Below are positions 1-12,430 of a stretch of 64,000 nt of DNA, piece by piece (position 1 is the first letter of the stretch; each line of letters opens with the position of its first letter). The translations under genes were made by a program, and so were the position numbers. The notes under the pieces are model-generated. The model saw nothing but the letters and a program-made list of their open reading frames with translations. It did not search any database and had not been told where the DNA came from. The DNA is from Nymphaea colorata. Its lineage: Eukaryota; Streptophyta; Magnoliopsida; Nymphaeales; Nymphaeaceae. Location: positions 2,609,001 through 2,673,000 of the forward strand of contig NC_045142.1 of assembly GCF_008831285.2 (NCBI RefSeq), given 5' to 3'.

Positions 1-2525
1 AAATTGGGCCGAGTCAAGCAGCCCTTGTTCATACATATACTCTTTTCATTTACATTTGCAAACAAGCCGAGCCCAGGTGAGTCGAGCCATGCCAAGCGTT
101 GCTTGATGACTCCATTGTTGGATCAAGACCTGGTTATTCTCTGAGCTAAACAGTTGAACCATGAGAAGCGAGATAAACAGTTGAGCACGTCCTTTTTAAT
201 CAGTACCTTGAAAGTGAAGCAAACGAAAAGAAAATTATGTTGGGATCAGTATTTTGTCAACAACCATTTTTGGATCTCTCTCTCTCTCTTGTTATATACC
301 TTGGATCTTAGGCCGAAAGATTTGAAGTGACAAGATAATCAACAGTAAAGTCCATGATTCTTGTTCTGGATGGTGTCGGTGCAATAGTCCGGGTGGGAGC
401 TGATAGGTAGCCAATTCATGTTTCAAAGCTCTTTGTGTTCCAAAAAAAGGGGTTACTGATGCACAGGTTGAAATGCGGTGGCAGGACCCTAAGGCACCCA
501 GACAAATTCTATACTCTAGCAGGACAAGAGGTTGGGTGAAAGCTTCAGCTATCTTCTAAGCAGTAGGATGAACCCAAAAAGACTAGAGTTGAAAAGGTCT
601 GATGTTAAATCCATGGATTTTAAATCTTAAGGACCTCAAACCACCTACCCTGCAGGGATGTTTGAATGTCTCTACTCTCCATTCAGGGGTGGTTGGAGAT
701 TGAAAAATATAAGATCTTATGATATTGTATCTCAGGATTATATATCACTTACTCAAAAAGATGCATTGTTTGTGATAAGAACTTGTAATGAAATCACATT
801 CAGTTCCGCATCAAACCTGCTGGGGAAGATCAATGAAGGGGAAACAAAACAACCATGTACTCAAGATCACAAAAAATAGCCGCAGCAAGTCCTAGTCAGA
901 AGGAGCCAAACCGCTGCAAACCAAAAGTGGGGGAGCATATGCAAAAGATACAAAGCAGTGTTTTCCTGAGCAATGTGGATCTTAATGACAAACTGTCTAA
1001 TTCAAGAACATGCAAGAGATATTTGATATTAACAGATCCTGGATCTCAAAAACTTGTTTTTACCAACTAGAAACTTGTTTAACGAGTGTCGGTGAGTGAA
1101 TGTACTCAACTTTTCTGTTCACTAAACAGAAAAGTTGGTAATATAAAATCATTGGGAAGAATTGAAAGCAACTTATAACAAGGAGGAAAAAAATAAAAGT
1201 GCAACAAAGTAAGTCAGAATTGCTACAAGATTGTACAAAGTGAGAATAGCTACAAGAACAATATGACATTTTAACTTTCCTATGTATAGGGGCTGAGGCA
1301 GGTGTCGGCATGGTGAGATCAATTACCCACACATGCCCACAAAAGGTGTTTATTTTTATATTGAATCTTCATGGTAGTTTTTCTTATTTACGTACATGTC
1401 TCCCTTAAAAGTTTAAAATTATACAACTACTGGCCCCTAGTCAAAATTTTCTAACTCTGCCCTGCCCATATATCAACACTTTTGACAAAAATATATATAC
1501 ATTTGATAAGGAGTTGGGCTCTGGCTGGGCCGCAGCCCATAACAGCGGCCCAGGCCCAAGTCAGGCCAGGTACCCGGTTCTTGCTTGGTGTCCAGGCTTA
1601 CCGAACACTATCTAGTGCCCAAACATGCAACTTGCTTCACAACATTAAGGTTTTGGGTCTAGGATAATCATATATGGGTGACTCAAGCACAGAGTGGCAT
1701 CTTAAATGCGCTCATATCTAAAGTTACATGATTTTAATGGATGCCATGAGAAAAGTTAGTGGGAATCAGGAAAAGATGATTCCCAATAAGATCAAATGTG
1801 AATTGGGTCTGCATTCTAATATGTAGCTAATGCCCAAGTCAAGTCTTTGGATGCCTAGTTGGCTGGACTTGAACTAGTTGGGTTTGATGTTCTTGAGAAC
1901 AGTAATGGAAATTGAACAACCCCTATTTGTACTCTTCATTTTTAGGTATGAATCCATCCACAGGTCGGATTTTGCTCGATTATCCGGATCGAATTCAAAA
2001 AGGCCTAGTCAGGTCTGTAAGTGCAATAAGATTCATTTGCTGATTGGATTTGGCTTCCACATCCTGTTTTCCGTGCCTCCAGGTCTCGAGATAATGACTT
2101 GAACCTGGTTCATGTACACGTAAATATCAGATCCTATGGTGGTCAAATTAAGATTCTAATTTCAGAAAAGTAACATTGTGTTTGGACCCAGATCCAGATT
2201 TTGTAAGGTTTCAATTGGGTTGGACTCAGTATGGACAGGATCCAACTCGAACAGACCTGTTTAGATCATTCCCAGCTAGTCGTTATGAGCCGGACTGGGG
2301 GTTGAGTTTTAATAACCAATACGTATCTAGGAACAATCTTCAAGTCTAAACAACACAAAAATCCACGTAAAAAAATATCCTCCGGACTGTTATAAGATGA
2401 ATTTTACAGAATAAGTTCAGACCTTTATAAAAAGATATTTGCACATTGCAAAAAAGTGTTTCTTCTATAAATTCCTACTTTTTAGATATAAAAATCACAA
2501 CGACGTATCCCAGTTGATATGAAGA
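1..2525. repeat. Mosaic dispersed repeat, copy 1
   Basis: This stretch matches 17791-21275 in the same orientation, block by block: 1-90 with 17791-17880; about 186-370 with 20138-20320; 515-1050 with about 17900-18460; 1057-1200 with 18662-18830; 1290-1470 with 20434-20600; 1500-1640 with 18850-18960; 1700-2110 with 19180-19570; and 2120-2525 with 20960-21275. Block order differs and there are many small indels, so the copies are old and rearranged. I see no reverse transcriptase, gag, integrase or transposase reading frame in it. It may be a non-autonomous transposon or the remains of long terminal repeats; the class cannot be decided here. Confidence 0.75.
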
Positions 2526-2775
2526 CTTCTTTATTTAGAACATAAGCATGTATCTCCCGTGTAATTTTTTCCCCAGTACTTGAAGTGTACGATAAATAAA
2601 AGACTATATACAATCACCTTCATTATGTTTAAAATCTTTGCTATTACAATAAAATTCAGCTCTAGATGACCTTTTAATGTCATGAACTATTGATTATTAA
2701 GTTGAACAGGCGACTCATAAATCCGTTCATGAAACCTTCATATTCATGTAGCCTCGAAAATTTGGTCTTGTTCAC

Positions 2776-3215
2776 CTAGGGATGCCAATGAATCGGATTC
2801 AAATCAGATATGCTATTAACCATATATACTTTTTAGGATGTTAATATATTGGATTCCAATATGAGTGGAAAAAAAATCATATCATATTTGGATCCAAATT
2901 GACAATCTGAATCAGATTTTAAAATTCACATTTGGGTCCAAATCCATTTTTTAACCCAAAACACGATTGGTGCTGACCAGTGACCACACTAGGTGCGACA
3001 TAAAACCACCCTGCAATATGTTAAGAACGGACTTCAAAAAAAATGGTCGGACATTGGATGTAGGTTGTGTATTTGGAACTAAACCTAATCTAAATATGAA
3101 TCCAAATCCAAGTGTAATTGGATATTTATTTAAATCTGAATCCAACTGGATATCATTTCGTAATCCGAATCCCTTCGAATTTCTTAAACAAACATCAATT
3201 TTTTCCAGACCAACT
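2776..3215. mobile_element. Degenerate hAT-like non-autonomous element
   Basis: It begins with TAGGGATGCCAATG, like the TAGGGATGTCAATGG start of the element at 15790-16145, and shares with it and with 13860-14070 a core of 'GGATATTTATTTAAA...CTGAATC...AACTGGATATCATTTC' type. AT-rich, non-coding, right end poorly defined. Ends of this kind are typical of small plant hAT derivatives; no target-site duplication is visible. Confidence 0.45.
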
Positions 3216-3222
3216 TGCATTC

Positions 3223-3333
3223 AGTGGCGGAGCCAGAATTTTTTGGCTATGGGGCACTATGTACTAGTACCTTGGGCTGTCTAGGGCTGGTGTGGATAGG
3301 CGCCCACACCAGCCCCACGCTGGCTCCGCTACT
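3223..3333. mobile_element. 111-bp MITE with AGTGGCGGAGCCAG inverted ends
   Basis: The left end AGTGGCGGAGCCAG (3223-3236) and the reverse complement of the right end, AGTAGCGGAGCCAG (3320-3333), differ at one base. Inside, 3284-3295 and 3304-3315 form a perfect 12-bp inverted repeat around an 8-base loop. Most of the element can therefore fold on itself. Relatives with similar ends occur at 9291-9456, 21961-22137 and 22993-23143. Non-coding. Confidence 0.65.
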
Positions 3334-5271
3334 ACTATAAGCAGTTGAGTTTCTTTCTCGTGCATGTGGAATGCCCATAATTTTAATTTTATGGAAAGGA
3401 AAACAGAAGTCGAAACCGATACATGCACGAACAAACTTGAAATAAAGCAGGCAAAAACGTGGAGCTATCTTGGACTGGCGTGGGTACGTACACTTGTTTA
3501 TTTTTTATTAGTTTAACTTTTGTTTTAGTTTTATTTGAGTGGTATCGAAACCAGCACCTGTGGCATAAGACCCACAAGTTGTTTAGTGGGAAATACTTTT
3601 TGGGAGTGTCTAATGAATTTGCCCTAAATATTAGAATAAGTTAATAGAACACTAGAACTATTGCTTTACGCACCTACCCCACCCCAATATTCTGGACAAA
3701 TTCATTGGACATTTCCAAACTGTCAGACAACTCCTGAGAGTCATTATCTGTGCTCATGGTCCTAAACATATGTTGACTAGACACCTTCAACAACACTACA
3801 GGCGTCAAATCCTTTAGTATGTTATTGTCTCAAATCTACCCCAAAAACTAAGGGAGATTCAACCAACACTTCAAATTGGAGATGATAAATTACTGTAGCC
3901 AAATGTTCCCTTGGATATTTTGATAAGGCTAATTAAAGAGTTCCAACCGAATACTTAGAGGACTGATCCGTTGCCTAGGTACGTAAATTTTGGAGAGGAG
4001 TCACGTGCCCATCGTTCTGTTTTGTACTCGGTTCGAGCACTAGATAGGTGGAAGCCCATTTTCTAAAAGCTTAAATTAGTGGTTGAACTTGAATGGATGG
4101 ATACAAACATAATTAACTTAATGGTTCAATTAATTATATAGGACAGCTTCACGATACCGAGTCACTATTCATGACCAATTAAAAACTTGTTAATTATATG
4201 CATGGGAAAAAAAATTGGCTCGGCCCTTAAATGTATTACATGGTCAAGGAAATCAAAGGAACGGTTTGATGGCCTGTTTACGTTGTCTAGTGAAAACTAA
4301 AACCACAGTAGGGTAGATATTACCCGATCTGCACTCGTTGAATGGCTCGCCAACTCTCGATTGTCTCCATGCCAGGTGTGTGACGACGACCAGTTTGATT
4401 TGCGGAGCAGAGGGCTATGCCTGGTGCCCGTCTCATCTGCTACAGGGACCAGGAGACGAGAGACATAGCATTTCCGAGAGGACTACCATCTCTCCGTGCT
4501 TGCATTAATTCTCATCACATTAGAGTTTACATTTTCTTCATGGTTTTTTCTTTTTGACTTCCCCCTCCGGCACTAGGTAAATTAATCGGACCATTAAGTT
4601 ATATAGCTAGTAACCATGTTCAACGAACTCTAGTAGTTTATAAATTAACTATTTAAGCAAATTCTCTCACTTTCTCCCTTCTCATGTGTTTCTTAGGACA
4701 TTGTGTTAGACAAAAAGCAAGGGCACTTATATAATTCCAACACCTTAATTTTCTGCTGAAGTTGAACTGAAGTTTCAGTAAAGTTCCATGTATTCAAACA
4801 GCTCGATGTATTCAGAGCTCATGCGGGTAAGCTAGGATGGCTCATGTCATGGTGGGGATGGGTCGAACCTGATGCATCTTCAATCACCAATTCGGCCTCA
4901 GCTTTGCTAGCTTGGAGTTCCTTTTCAAGTAAAATATGTAAGCAGATTTGTTGAAAGAAAATGTCAAAACTCCAAGTCCGATTTTTTTTTTTTTCTTAGT
5001 TTCTTGCCCAATTAATCAGGAATAGGTCAAGGAATTTAAGGAATATTTCACTTTGTTGAGCAAAGTTATTTCCCCTAGTTGGAAAAAACTTGTAGAGCAA
5101 AGTTGAAACATAATTTAGGGTGCATTTGGTGTTTTGGAGCAACCCATTTTTTTTTCTCCTAGTTGGGGTATACCTTTTCACTTACATCACTTTCTTAAAT
5201 AATTTTACATATAAGAAACCAGATAGATTGTTTATTTTGTCTTTCCATCGTCACAACTGAAATAAACAAAA
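3334..5271. other. Intergenic, no gene recognised
   Basis: AT-rich sequence with only short reading frames and no familiar protein motif. A somewhat GC-richer patch at 4320-4480 gives no recognisable product on either strand. Confidence 0.6.
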
Positions 5272-5356
5272 CAACTAAAGAAAGGTAGCAAGCTGTCACA
5301 GTAGAATCACAAGTGAAATACAACAAACAACTAAAGAAAGATAGCAAGCTGTCACA
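5272..5356. repeat. 56-bp tandem duplication
   Basis: A 29-base segment starting CAACTAAAGAAAGGTAGC at 5272 recurs at 5328 with one change, immediately outside the left arm of the fold-back element. Confidence 0.8.
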
Positions 5357-5838
5357 AAATAACAACATTCTTTATTCTTCAACCTCCCTGATCATTTGCC
5401 GAAAGATATTTTTGATGAAATTTTTTGCTCTAGCGAACAGTTCGTCTGCTTCTTCCACCTCTCCTTCCTTCCTAATTTGATCCTTGCAAATGGTTGGGAT
5501 CTCAATAACAACACCATCACTACAGGTGGCTGCTCTAACTTCGTTATCTTCTGTAAACAGTAACAAAAAGTCAAAGTTAGGATAAAGAATTTTGTTAATA
5601 AAAACCAACCAAAACAAATTATAACCATTCAACTTCACTGTATAATTTGTTTCGGTTGGTTTCTATTAACAAAATTCTTTATGCTGACTTTGACTTTTTG
5701 GTACCGTTTACGAAGATAGAGCAGCCACCTGTAGTGACGGTGCTGTCATCAACCATTTGAGATGATCAAGAAAATTTCATCAAAAACATATTTTGGCAAA
5801 TGAACGAGGAGGTTGAAGAATAAAGAATGTTGTTATTT
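5357..5838. repeat. Fold-back element (inverted repeat with 17-nt loop)
   Basis: The left arm (5357-5623) is the reverse complement of the right arm (5641-5838). The arms meet at AAACAAATTATA / TATAATTTGTTT around a 17-nt loop (5624-5640). The right arm is shorter, missing roughly 70 bases of the inner part of the exon-like cargo. Outermost paired bases are AAATAACAACATTC / GAATGTTGTTATTT. Both arms carry the end of the same coding-like segment, reading outward. Confidence 0.85.
5372..5550 (-). pseudogene. Captured terminal exon of an unrecognised gene
   Basis: On the - strand a pyrimidine-rich tract and TTTACAG at about 5551-5557 look like a 3' splice site, followed by an open segment that ends in TAA at 5372-5374. 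It encodes about 59 residues, acidic and charged, with the readable tail IKNIFRQMIREVEE. An internally deleted copy lies on the + strand in the other arm, with its TAA at 5821-5823. I do not recognise the family. The bounded, exon-like look inside a fold-back suggests gene-fragment capture; it is not an independent gene. Confidence 0.45.
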
Positions 5839-6559
5839 CATTCTCCTAGAGAATGGTTTCGCCACAATTCTATTCATAACTTCGGTGGCAAAAGGGTCTG
5901 CGTCATGCATCCTGTGGGATTTCCTTATATTCCCGGAAAAAATCTTCTCTTCCGATGGATTCCCGCCGAATGTTGCTGTTATTCTGGTGGGATTTGATTT
6001 TCTAAGAACCTACCTTTGATCCCCTTCTGCCCTTCGATCCTCTTGCTGAACTCTTGTCACTGTTGGCGGTGTGTCATTCCACTGATCGAGGCAAGAAGGA
6101 CGTCCAGCAAATTTTAGGATCTTGTGGGAGAAAATGGTTCTTTTGACTCAAACTCACCAAGTTCTTCTCAAATGCTTGGAGGCCAAGAGGTGAAGTTATA
6201 GAAGAAGATCGAGAAGCTGCTTAATCCCTGGACTCAAGCTATTCAACTTCTCTCAAAGGCGCCAGAGGCCGAGTTTTTAATATTTTGGAGAAACAAAAAC
6301 TCACGCCAACCCTAAAAATGTGGGCTTATACTAACCACTCATTTCTGCCCCTCTAGAGAATGAACTAGGTCGGAGAGGGTGGCAGCCCGTTCGGGGTTGA
6401 ACACTGACTTTGCGGTTCGACCACTTGCAAACCAGCCACAACTTTGTAAGGGTGTATTTGGCCTTTTGGAATGCAGTTTTTTTTTTTCTTTCTTTTCCAT
6501 TCTTATCCTCATGAAGGGACCTTTGGCTTTTTTATATTAAGGGTACTTTGGTCATCTAG
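5839..6559. other. Intergenic, no gene recognised
   Basis: Mixed-composition DNA with short open frames only and no recognisable motif. A homopolymer T run lies near 6480. Confidence 0.55.
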
Positions 6560-7237
6560 ATAGCTGAGCACTCTCTGGAGTCTGAATGTGCAACCTGCTT
6601 CGTAAAATTAGGGTTTTAGGTTTTGGTTACGTGATCGACTCAAGCACAAAGTGGCATGTTAAATGAGTTTATTGTGATCTCAAGCTGCCTACAAAATATA
6701 CAGGAAGCCTTCTTTCTCAACTTCTCTTTCATGCATGCATTCAGTTCTGTGTGTTACAAAAACACTTTTTTGGAATTTCATTGCAGATTCAAATCCAACA
6801 ATAGTGGGTTTGATCCACAAATCCGAATTGGATGTGCATTTTGCATTCATGTCAACGATGACATTGTTTTAATGGAGGCCATAAGGAAGACTAGTGGGAG
6901 GGTAACTCCCCATTGGTTCACTTGTGAATTGGGTTTGCATTCAAATATATTGCTAAATTCTAATGCCCATGTCTTTGGATCCCTAGCTGGCTGCACTTGA
7001 ACTAATTGTGTTGCCTGTTCTTGAGGGCAGTAATGCATTATCTGTATTCTTCATTTTAGTTATGAATCCACCAACGGGCCGGATTTTACTCAATTATCCG
7101 GATTGAATCCAAGAAGAAGTAGTCAGATCTGTGAGTACAACAAGATTCATTTACTGATTGGATTTGGCTTCCATATCATGTTTTTCGTGCCCCCAAGATT
7201 CGCGATAATAACTTGAATCTGGCTCTTGTACATGTAA
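6560..7237. repeat. Mosaic dispersed repeat, copy 3 (partial)
   Basis: It aligns with 18930-19570 and with 1600-2110: shared blocks include the segment around GTTTATTGTGATCTCAAGCT, the segment around CACTTTTTTGGAATTTCA, and the 'GAATCCACCAACGGGCCGGATTTTACTCAATTATCCGGAT' type block at about 7063-7110, also seen at 20648 and 20767. A 114-codon open frame (6656-7000) has no recognisable motif and is not kept open in the other copies. Confidence 0.7.
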
Positions 7238-7470
7238 ATGAATCTGGCACGGTAAAGGCCGGCCCGATAGCCTGGGTCTCGGATCGGGTCGGCTCATCTA
7301 AAATTAAAAGATAATTTTTTAATTATAAAATATTTTTTTAAATATAAAATATATTTAATAAATATACATTATTAAAAGAAAAAATAAAAATATATTTTTT
7401 TAATCTAAACGGACAGGGCCGGGACAGCCAGGCCCGGCCAGTCGCCCGAGCCTACCGAAGCCCCTATCCA
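7238..7470. mobile_element. GC-end/AT-core non-autonomous element (hAT-like), degraded
   Basis: GGCCGGCCCGAT-type GC-rich sequence flanks a core of about 110 bases that is almost pure A/T (7295-7405), the same architecture as the better preserved copies at 8063-8342 and 16308-16630. Ends are diverged and no target-site duplication is seen. Confidence 0.55.
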
Positions 7471-8054
7471 ACCCTTCATCCTCAAGGGTATAGGGCTTGC
7501 TTTGGTGGAAGATGCAGAAATTGAATTCCTCTTTATGGAAATGACCTCTTTAAACAATAGATTACTTATTCAGTCCTAATCTTCTGGTGAAACAAAGACT
7601 TCAATAGAAAGCTTAAGGTGTGGAGGGTGGTGGAATTCAGACTGAACTAGGGTATTTGTATTAACATTCTTTACAACTTCCTTTGTTATCACCTGACATG
7701 TGGTCAAGAGGTGCGTGGTAGAAAAAAATGTTTTTTTTTTTTAACATATGTTAGAAAAACATCTATTATTGTTTCAGAAAATATAGTATGACCACGACTA
7801 GTGTATTATATATTGTTGAAACTAATGGCAACAACAATGTATGCAGGCACACCATGTTCCTAAGTAGAGCGAAAACATAATGTAATAGAAACATGCATCT
7901 TAACAAGGCAATATTTTTCTTATCAAACACCCTTTTAAACTCACCTTTCAACTTGGAATTATCAAGTGTAGATCAGGCCCAAGCTGCGTTTAATAGACTA
8001 ATACATAATTATGATCTAGGACTATACAGGTGGCGCTATGTAACTTCCCTCAAT
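7471..8054. other. Intergenic, no gene recognised
   Basis: AT-rich DNA with no supported gene, RNA or clear repeat. Confidence 0.55.
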
Positions 8055-8062
8055 ATGTTGGC

Positions 8063-8342
8063 TAGGCCTGGGCGTCGGGCCGTGCTGTCGTCGGGCCGGT
8101 CCGGCCTGGGTCCGGGACGGGAAAAACCTGGCCTGGGCCTGATAGGTTGGCCCGGGTCAGCCCGACGCAACCCATTCGTCTTGTTTAGGATTAAAAAATA
8201 TTTTTTTTTAAATTTTTTTTGTTTTAATAATATATATTTATTATTAACAAATATATTTTATAATTAAAAATTATTTTTTATTTTTAAACGGGTCGGGCCG
8301 GGCCGGGCCGGGCGGCCCGGCCCAGCCCGATGCCCACCCTTA
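8063..8342. mobile_element. 280-bp hAT-type MITE with 8-bp target-site duplication
   Basis: The left end TAGGCCTGGGCGTCGGGC and the reverse complement of the right end, TAAGGGTGGGCATCGGGC, form imperfect terminal inverted repeats. The element is flanked by the perfect direct repeat ATGTTGGC (8055-8062 and 8343-8350). Eight-base duplications are the hallmark of hAT transposition. GC-rich GGCCCGG-type arms surround an A/T core of about 110 bases. No transposase is encoded, so it is non-autonomous. Confidence 0.85.
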
Positions 8343-8350
8343 ATGTTGGC

Positions 8351-9290
8351 CTTGAAAGGTTGCGATGCAATCCGCCTATCACACTGTTTTCACGAAAAGA
8401 ACGAGATTTGAATTTCATGGTCATTGTCATGTGTCAGTATGTTAATCATCTGAATTACAAACGGTGACAAGTTTGAGGCTCTTGTTGAAGGATGTATCGT
8501 AGATTCACCTAGGCCTTGATGTAAATAAGCACATTTATAGTATAAGGGTATGATGTTGGGAGTTTTATACCAAAAGTAGTTCTCCCTAAATAGACAATAA
8601 AACAACTTCAATTGATTGGTATATTAGCTTTCTTTCAAACGGCAAGTACTTAAGTATGCTTGAATTTTGATTAGGTCAAGGAAGTGATCTACATGAATTT
8701 CTATAACCAGCCACCAAAGGAAGTCAGCAATCATCCATTCTCTAAGGTTCCATTGCCCGTTGTAACTCTGCTGGGAGGAAGGAAGGAGGAGACTATGCCA
8801 AGTATTAAAAAGTCCCATGTCCTCTTACAAGCCAAGGAAGAAGAAGGGTGCAACTACACGTGGGCTTATGCGGGCAGTTGCCTACACAGTCCCACACTTT
8901 CTTTTAAAAATTTACGTGTTGGTTGATTATCCCAAACATTTGCATATTTATATGTTATATATAAAGTGTCACTGAAACATTTACTTATTTATATATAGAC
9001 CATGTTGCGCCTTAATTATGTTGCTATCTATTTAAATAATTCAAGATGTTTTGATTGGTGGTCGTTGACCAAAATTTCTGACTGTCACTAAGTAGGGCTT
9101 AAGAAGAAAAGTGACAATTAGATGAAAAGAATTGTGTTATAGAAATGGCCGAGTTAGAAATTTCTGGCTGTTACGTTAAATTTTAACAGCTATATAAAAA
9201 AAAGGAAATTATGTCAATAAAATCTCACATCAGCCATAATGTGGCTCAGCCAGCGTTTATAGTAGAAGTTGAATGACGCATGCCCTCATC
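8351..9290. other. Intergenic, no gene recognised
   Basis: Short open frames on both strands (for example 8684-8926) show no recognisable domain; nothing else stands out. Confidence 0.5.
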
Positions 9291-9456
9291 AGTGGCGTAG
9301 CCACATTGTGAGTTGCCCACACCAGCCTCTTAAAAGTTTTTTTTAAATAAAAATCTTAAATATTTATTCTTATATATATATATATATATATAAGTGTCCC
9401 ACCATATTTAAGTTTGTTTAAACAAGTGCCCTCCAGCCAATTTTGCTGGCTCCAGT
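9291..9456. mobile_element. GGCGGAGCCAG-family MITE
   Basis: AGTGGCGTAGCCACA at the left end pairs imperfectly with GCTGGCTCCAGT at the right (9445-9456). Internal sequence 'TTGCCCACACCAGCC...AAGTGTCCC...AACAAGTGCCCTCCAGC' is shared with 21961-22137. A (TA)n tract lies inside at about 9372-9392. Confidence 0.6.
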
Positions 9457-11291
9457 GACCCTCATGTTTAAACCTATCCTTTTTCATGAAAAGGATTACA
9501 ACATACTACCTAGAAAAAGTGGAACCATCCTTCCTTATTTCCTTGCTGTCAAGGTCCAGGACTGTACTGGTGCCTGGTGTGAGCATATTGTACCTTAATT
9601 GGTATAATGTTCCGATTTATAAGACATAGAGACATAATTCCCACAACTGATACTGCACGTAAAAGCAAAATTTTAAATAGAAAAAGTAGGAACTATGTAT
9701 AAGCTTTTCATATGCTTTCAATGAGAGTTGTAAAGCAAGGGAGTCATGTGGCATGATTGAAATGCACAACAATTGATGCATTACTCATTTCAATAGTATA
9801 AGAATTTCACCATGTATGGAACTCTAAGTGTCCAAACATATACAAGGATGTGTTCAACCATGATATGCACAATAATGGATAGTGAGGTACCATAAACGCT
9901 TTTGTGACCTCTATTGTGAACTTGTTGCCATAATGATATAAAGACTGCAAAAAGATGTTCATTGTGAGCCTCACCTAATGAATCTTACTACAACTTTGAT
10001 GCCAAATTGATTGAAAGTGGAAGGAAGAAAAGGGCAAAGGTTGCATTCACTAAGCAGGCATGGGCATCTCAATTCAAAGAATTTCTCTAGTTCTCATAGG
10101 CGTGCATTGTAATACATATTAGCTGCGGAAGTCAATTAATATTCAATGTTTTCAACAGTTTTTGGGGTTCCAATCATGAGAATCCAAGATAAAGACCTGA
10201 TATAAATGTAATTTGACTTGGTATTTCGATTACACGAGGAGTAGAAAATGATGAAATGGCTGAATGACCAAAAGGTTGCTGACGCTATTGATTTCGTCAT
10301 ATGGATAGAAATCAAATATTTTTGTTATATATATATATATATATGTATTAGGACCATCTCATTAAAGTGCACCTTCTAAAGTTTGTTTAGAGTGATAATA
10401 AATGAGCTGATGTCCAAGTTTTTGAAGGACAAGAACGTACGCATGTAGGTACTGGTCACATTCAGTATATTCAATTGGCAATTTCTGGATATATTGACAT
10501 AGAAATATCTGGTTCTAAATGATCAGTTCTTGTGTAGTGCCCTCGACCCATCGCTTTAATCAATTTGGCGACAGATAGTTTAAAGCAAAACTTTGTGTTC
10601 TGGCCATAGATATGCAGTAATGATTGGTGAACATGAATTCAAAGACCTGTTATGGTCACAGAAAAAGCAGTTATGGACTTTAATTGCTCACGCTTTGACG
10701 CCGGGAAGATCTGGGCAAAGTTCGATGGGAAAAGTATATAAGGTCAATGTTTGATCAGAGCATGGATGACTGAGCCTTAGGCAGGGATGATATGATAGTA
10801 CCGGATCCGATCTGGTTTCAGATTTTGAAGTTTTGAGTATTTTCAAGTTTGGATTTGGATCATTTTCTAGGTTTTAGTTTATTTTATTTCAAGGAAATTG
10901 CAAAAGATGGTAAGGTTAGAGTTGTTTTCAAACATTTTCTGGTTAAATTTCTTTAGCATGGGCGAACGTTAATCCCACCATTCCAGTGAAGGATAATGTC
11001 CTTTCCCTTCCCCTCATCCTCCTAATGCCCGAGACTGCTCTCAGTGCCATGAGACGACACCCCCCATATGCGTCAACTTGTATATCAGTGTCATTCCGTT
11101 TTACTACGACATAATTGATGTCACAGGAGTCCATAAACAGAGATTGATCACCTACCCGCACTGCCTTATTCGTTGTGGCATATTTTTTATATAAACAAAT
11201 TTAGAATTAATCAAATGGCATAGACATTATAATCACATCTTGAATTACATTTCTAAGAAACAAAAGGAGCGTACGAAAACTGTTCTAAATT
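9457..11291. other. Intergenic, no gene recognised
   Basis: AT-rich sequence without a supported gene. A (TA)n tract lies near 10326-10344. A 72-codon - strand frame at 10943-11161 in slightly GC-richer sequence has no motif I recognise. Confidence 0.55.
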
Positions 11292-12388
11292 TGGCCGACG
11301 TAGCGCGCGCGCACGAGAGAGAGAGAGAGAGAGACTTTGAAGCAAAATTTGGGCTTCTTGTTGGTTCACATCAGACGCCTCCAGAACGCAATCGAAGCAA
11401 GGCGAAAACAGAGTCATCCAATAGCTAATTGCAGAACAAGGGAAAAAACAAAAAAAAAAAAAACAAAGAACGGGAAGGGGATCGATCCTATGGCTTCCGA
11501 TGAGCGCCGGGAACTCCACCCGCGTTCCAGTAAGGATCTGCCGTCTCCGTCGAGTTTTTTACAGAATGTTGGCCAGCACGGCAGAAACCCTCAACTGCTA
11601 AACCCTAAAAGCTCCACCGGCTTGGACCTCCGTCCGTCTCTGTCTCCGTACGAGGGGCAGCGGCGAGGGATCACTAGGACGTTAATGCCATAAGGTTTGG
11701 AGTGTTATCGGAAACCATAAGATCATGGGATAATCAAATCATTCTTCCAATTTTGGTAAGTTGAATAATGAAAGCTCAACTCACTTTATAGCCAACAAAG
11801 CAGCTTAGCTCCTCACAACAAGTCATAGTGCCTTTTCTCTCCAATTTTGATCATGCATTCTGATTTTATAAGCTGCTTTGTTGGCTATAAAGTGAGTTAA
11901 AGCTTTCATACTTGCGAAAATTGAAAGATTGATCTGATTATCCCACGATCTTACGGTTTCCGATAACACCCCAAACCTTATGGCATTAACGTCCTCGCCG
12001 CTGCCCCTCGTACGGAGACAGAGACGGACGGAGGTCCAAGCCGGTCGAGCTTTTAGGGTTTAGCAGTTGAGGGTTTCTGCCGTGCGGCAGTAGCTGGGAT
12101 CTCTCTCCCTTTCAATCGCTGGTCCACATTCTGTAAGAAAGTCGACGGAGATGGCAGATCCTTACTGGAACACGGGTGGAGTTCCCGGCGCTCCTGATGA
12201 GAAGAGGCCACGACCCACCTACGCTATGCTCGCTCATCGGAAGCCCTAACATCGATCCCCTTTCCGTTCTTTGTTTTTTTCCTCGTTCTGCAATTAGCTA
12301 TTGGATTGTTAACTCTGTTTTCGCTTTGCTTCGATTGCGTTCTGGAGGCGTCTGATGTGAACCAACAAGAAGTCTAAATTTTGCTTCA

Positions 12389-12430
<42 letters not shown>

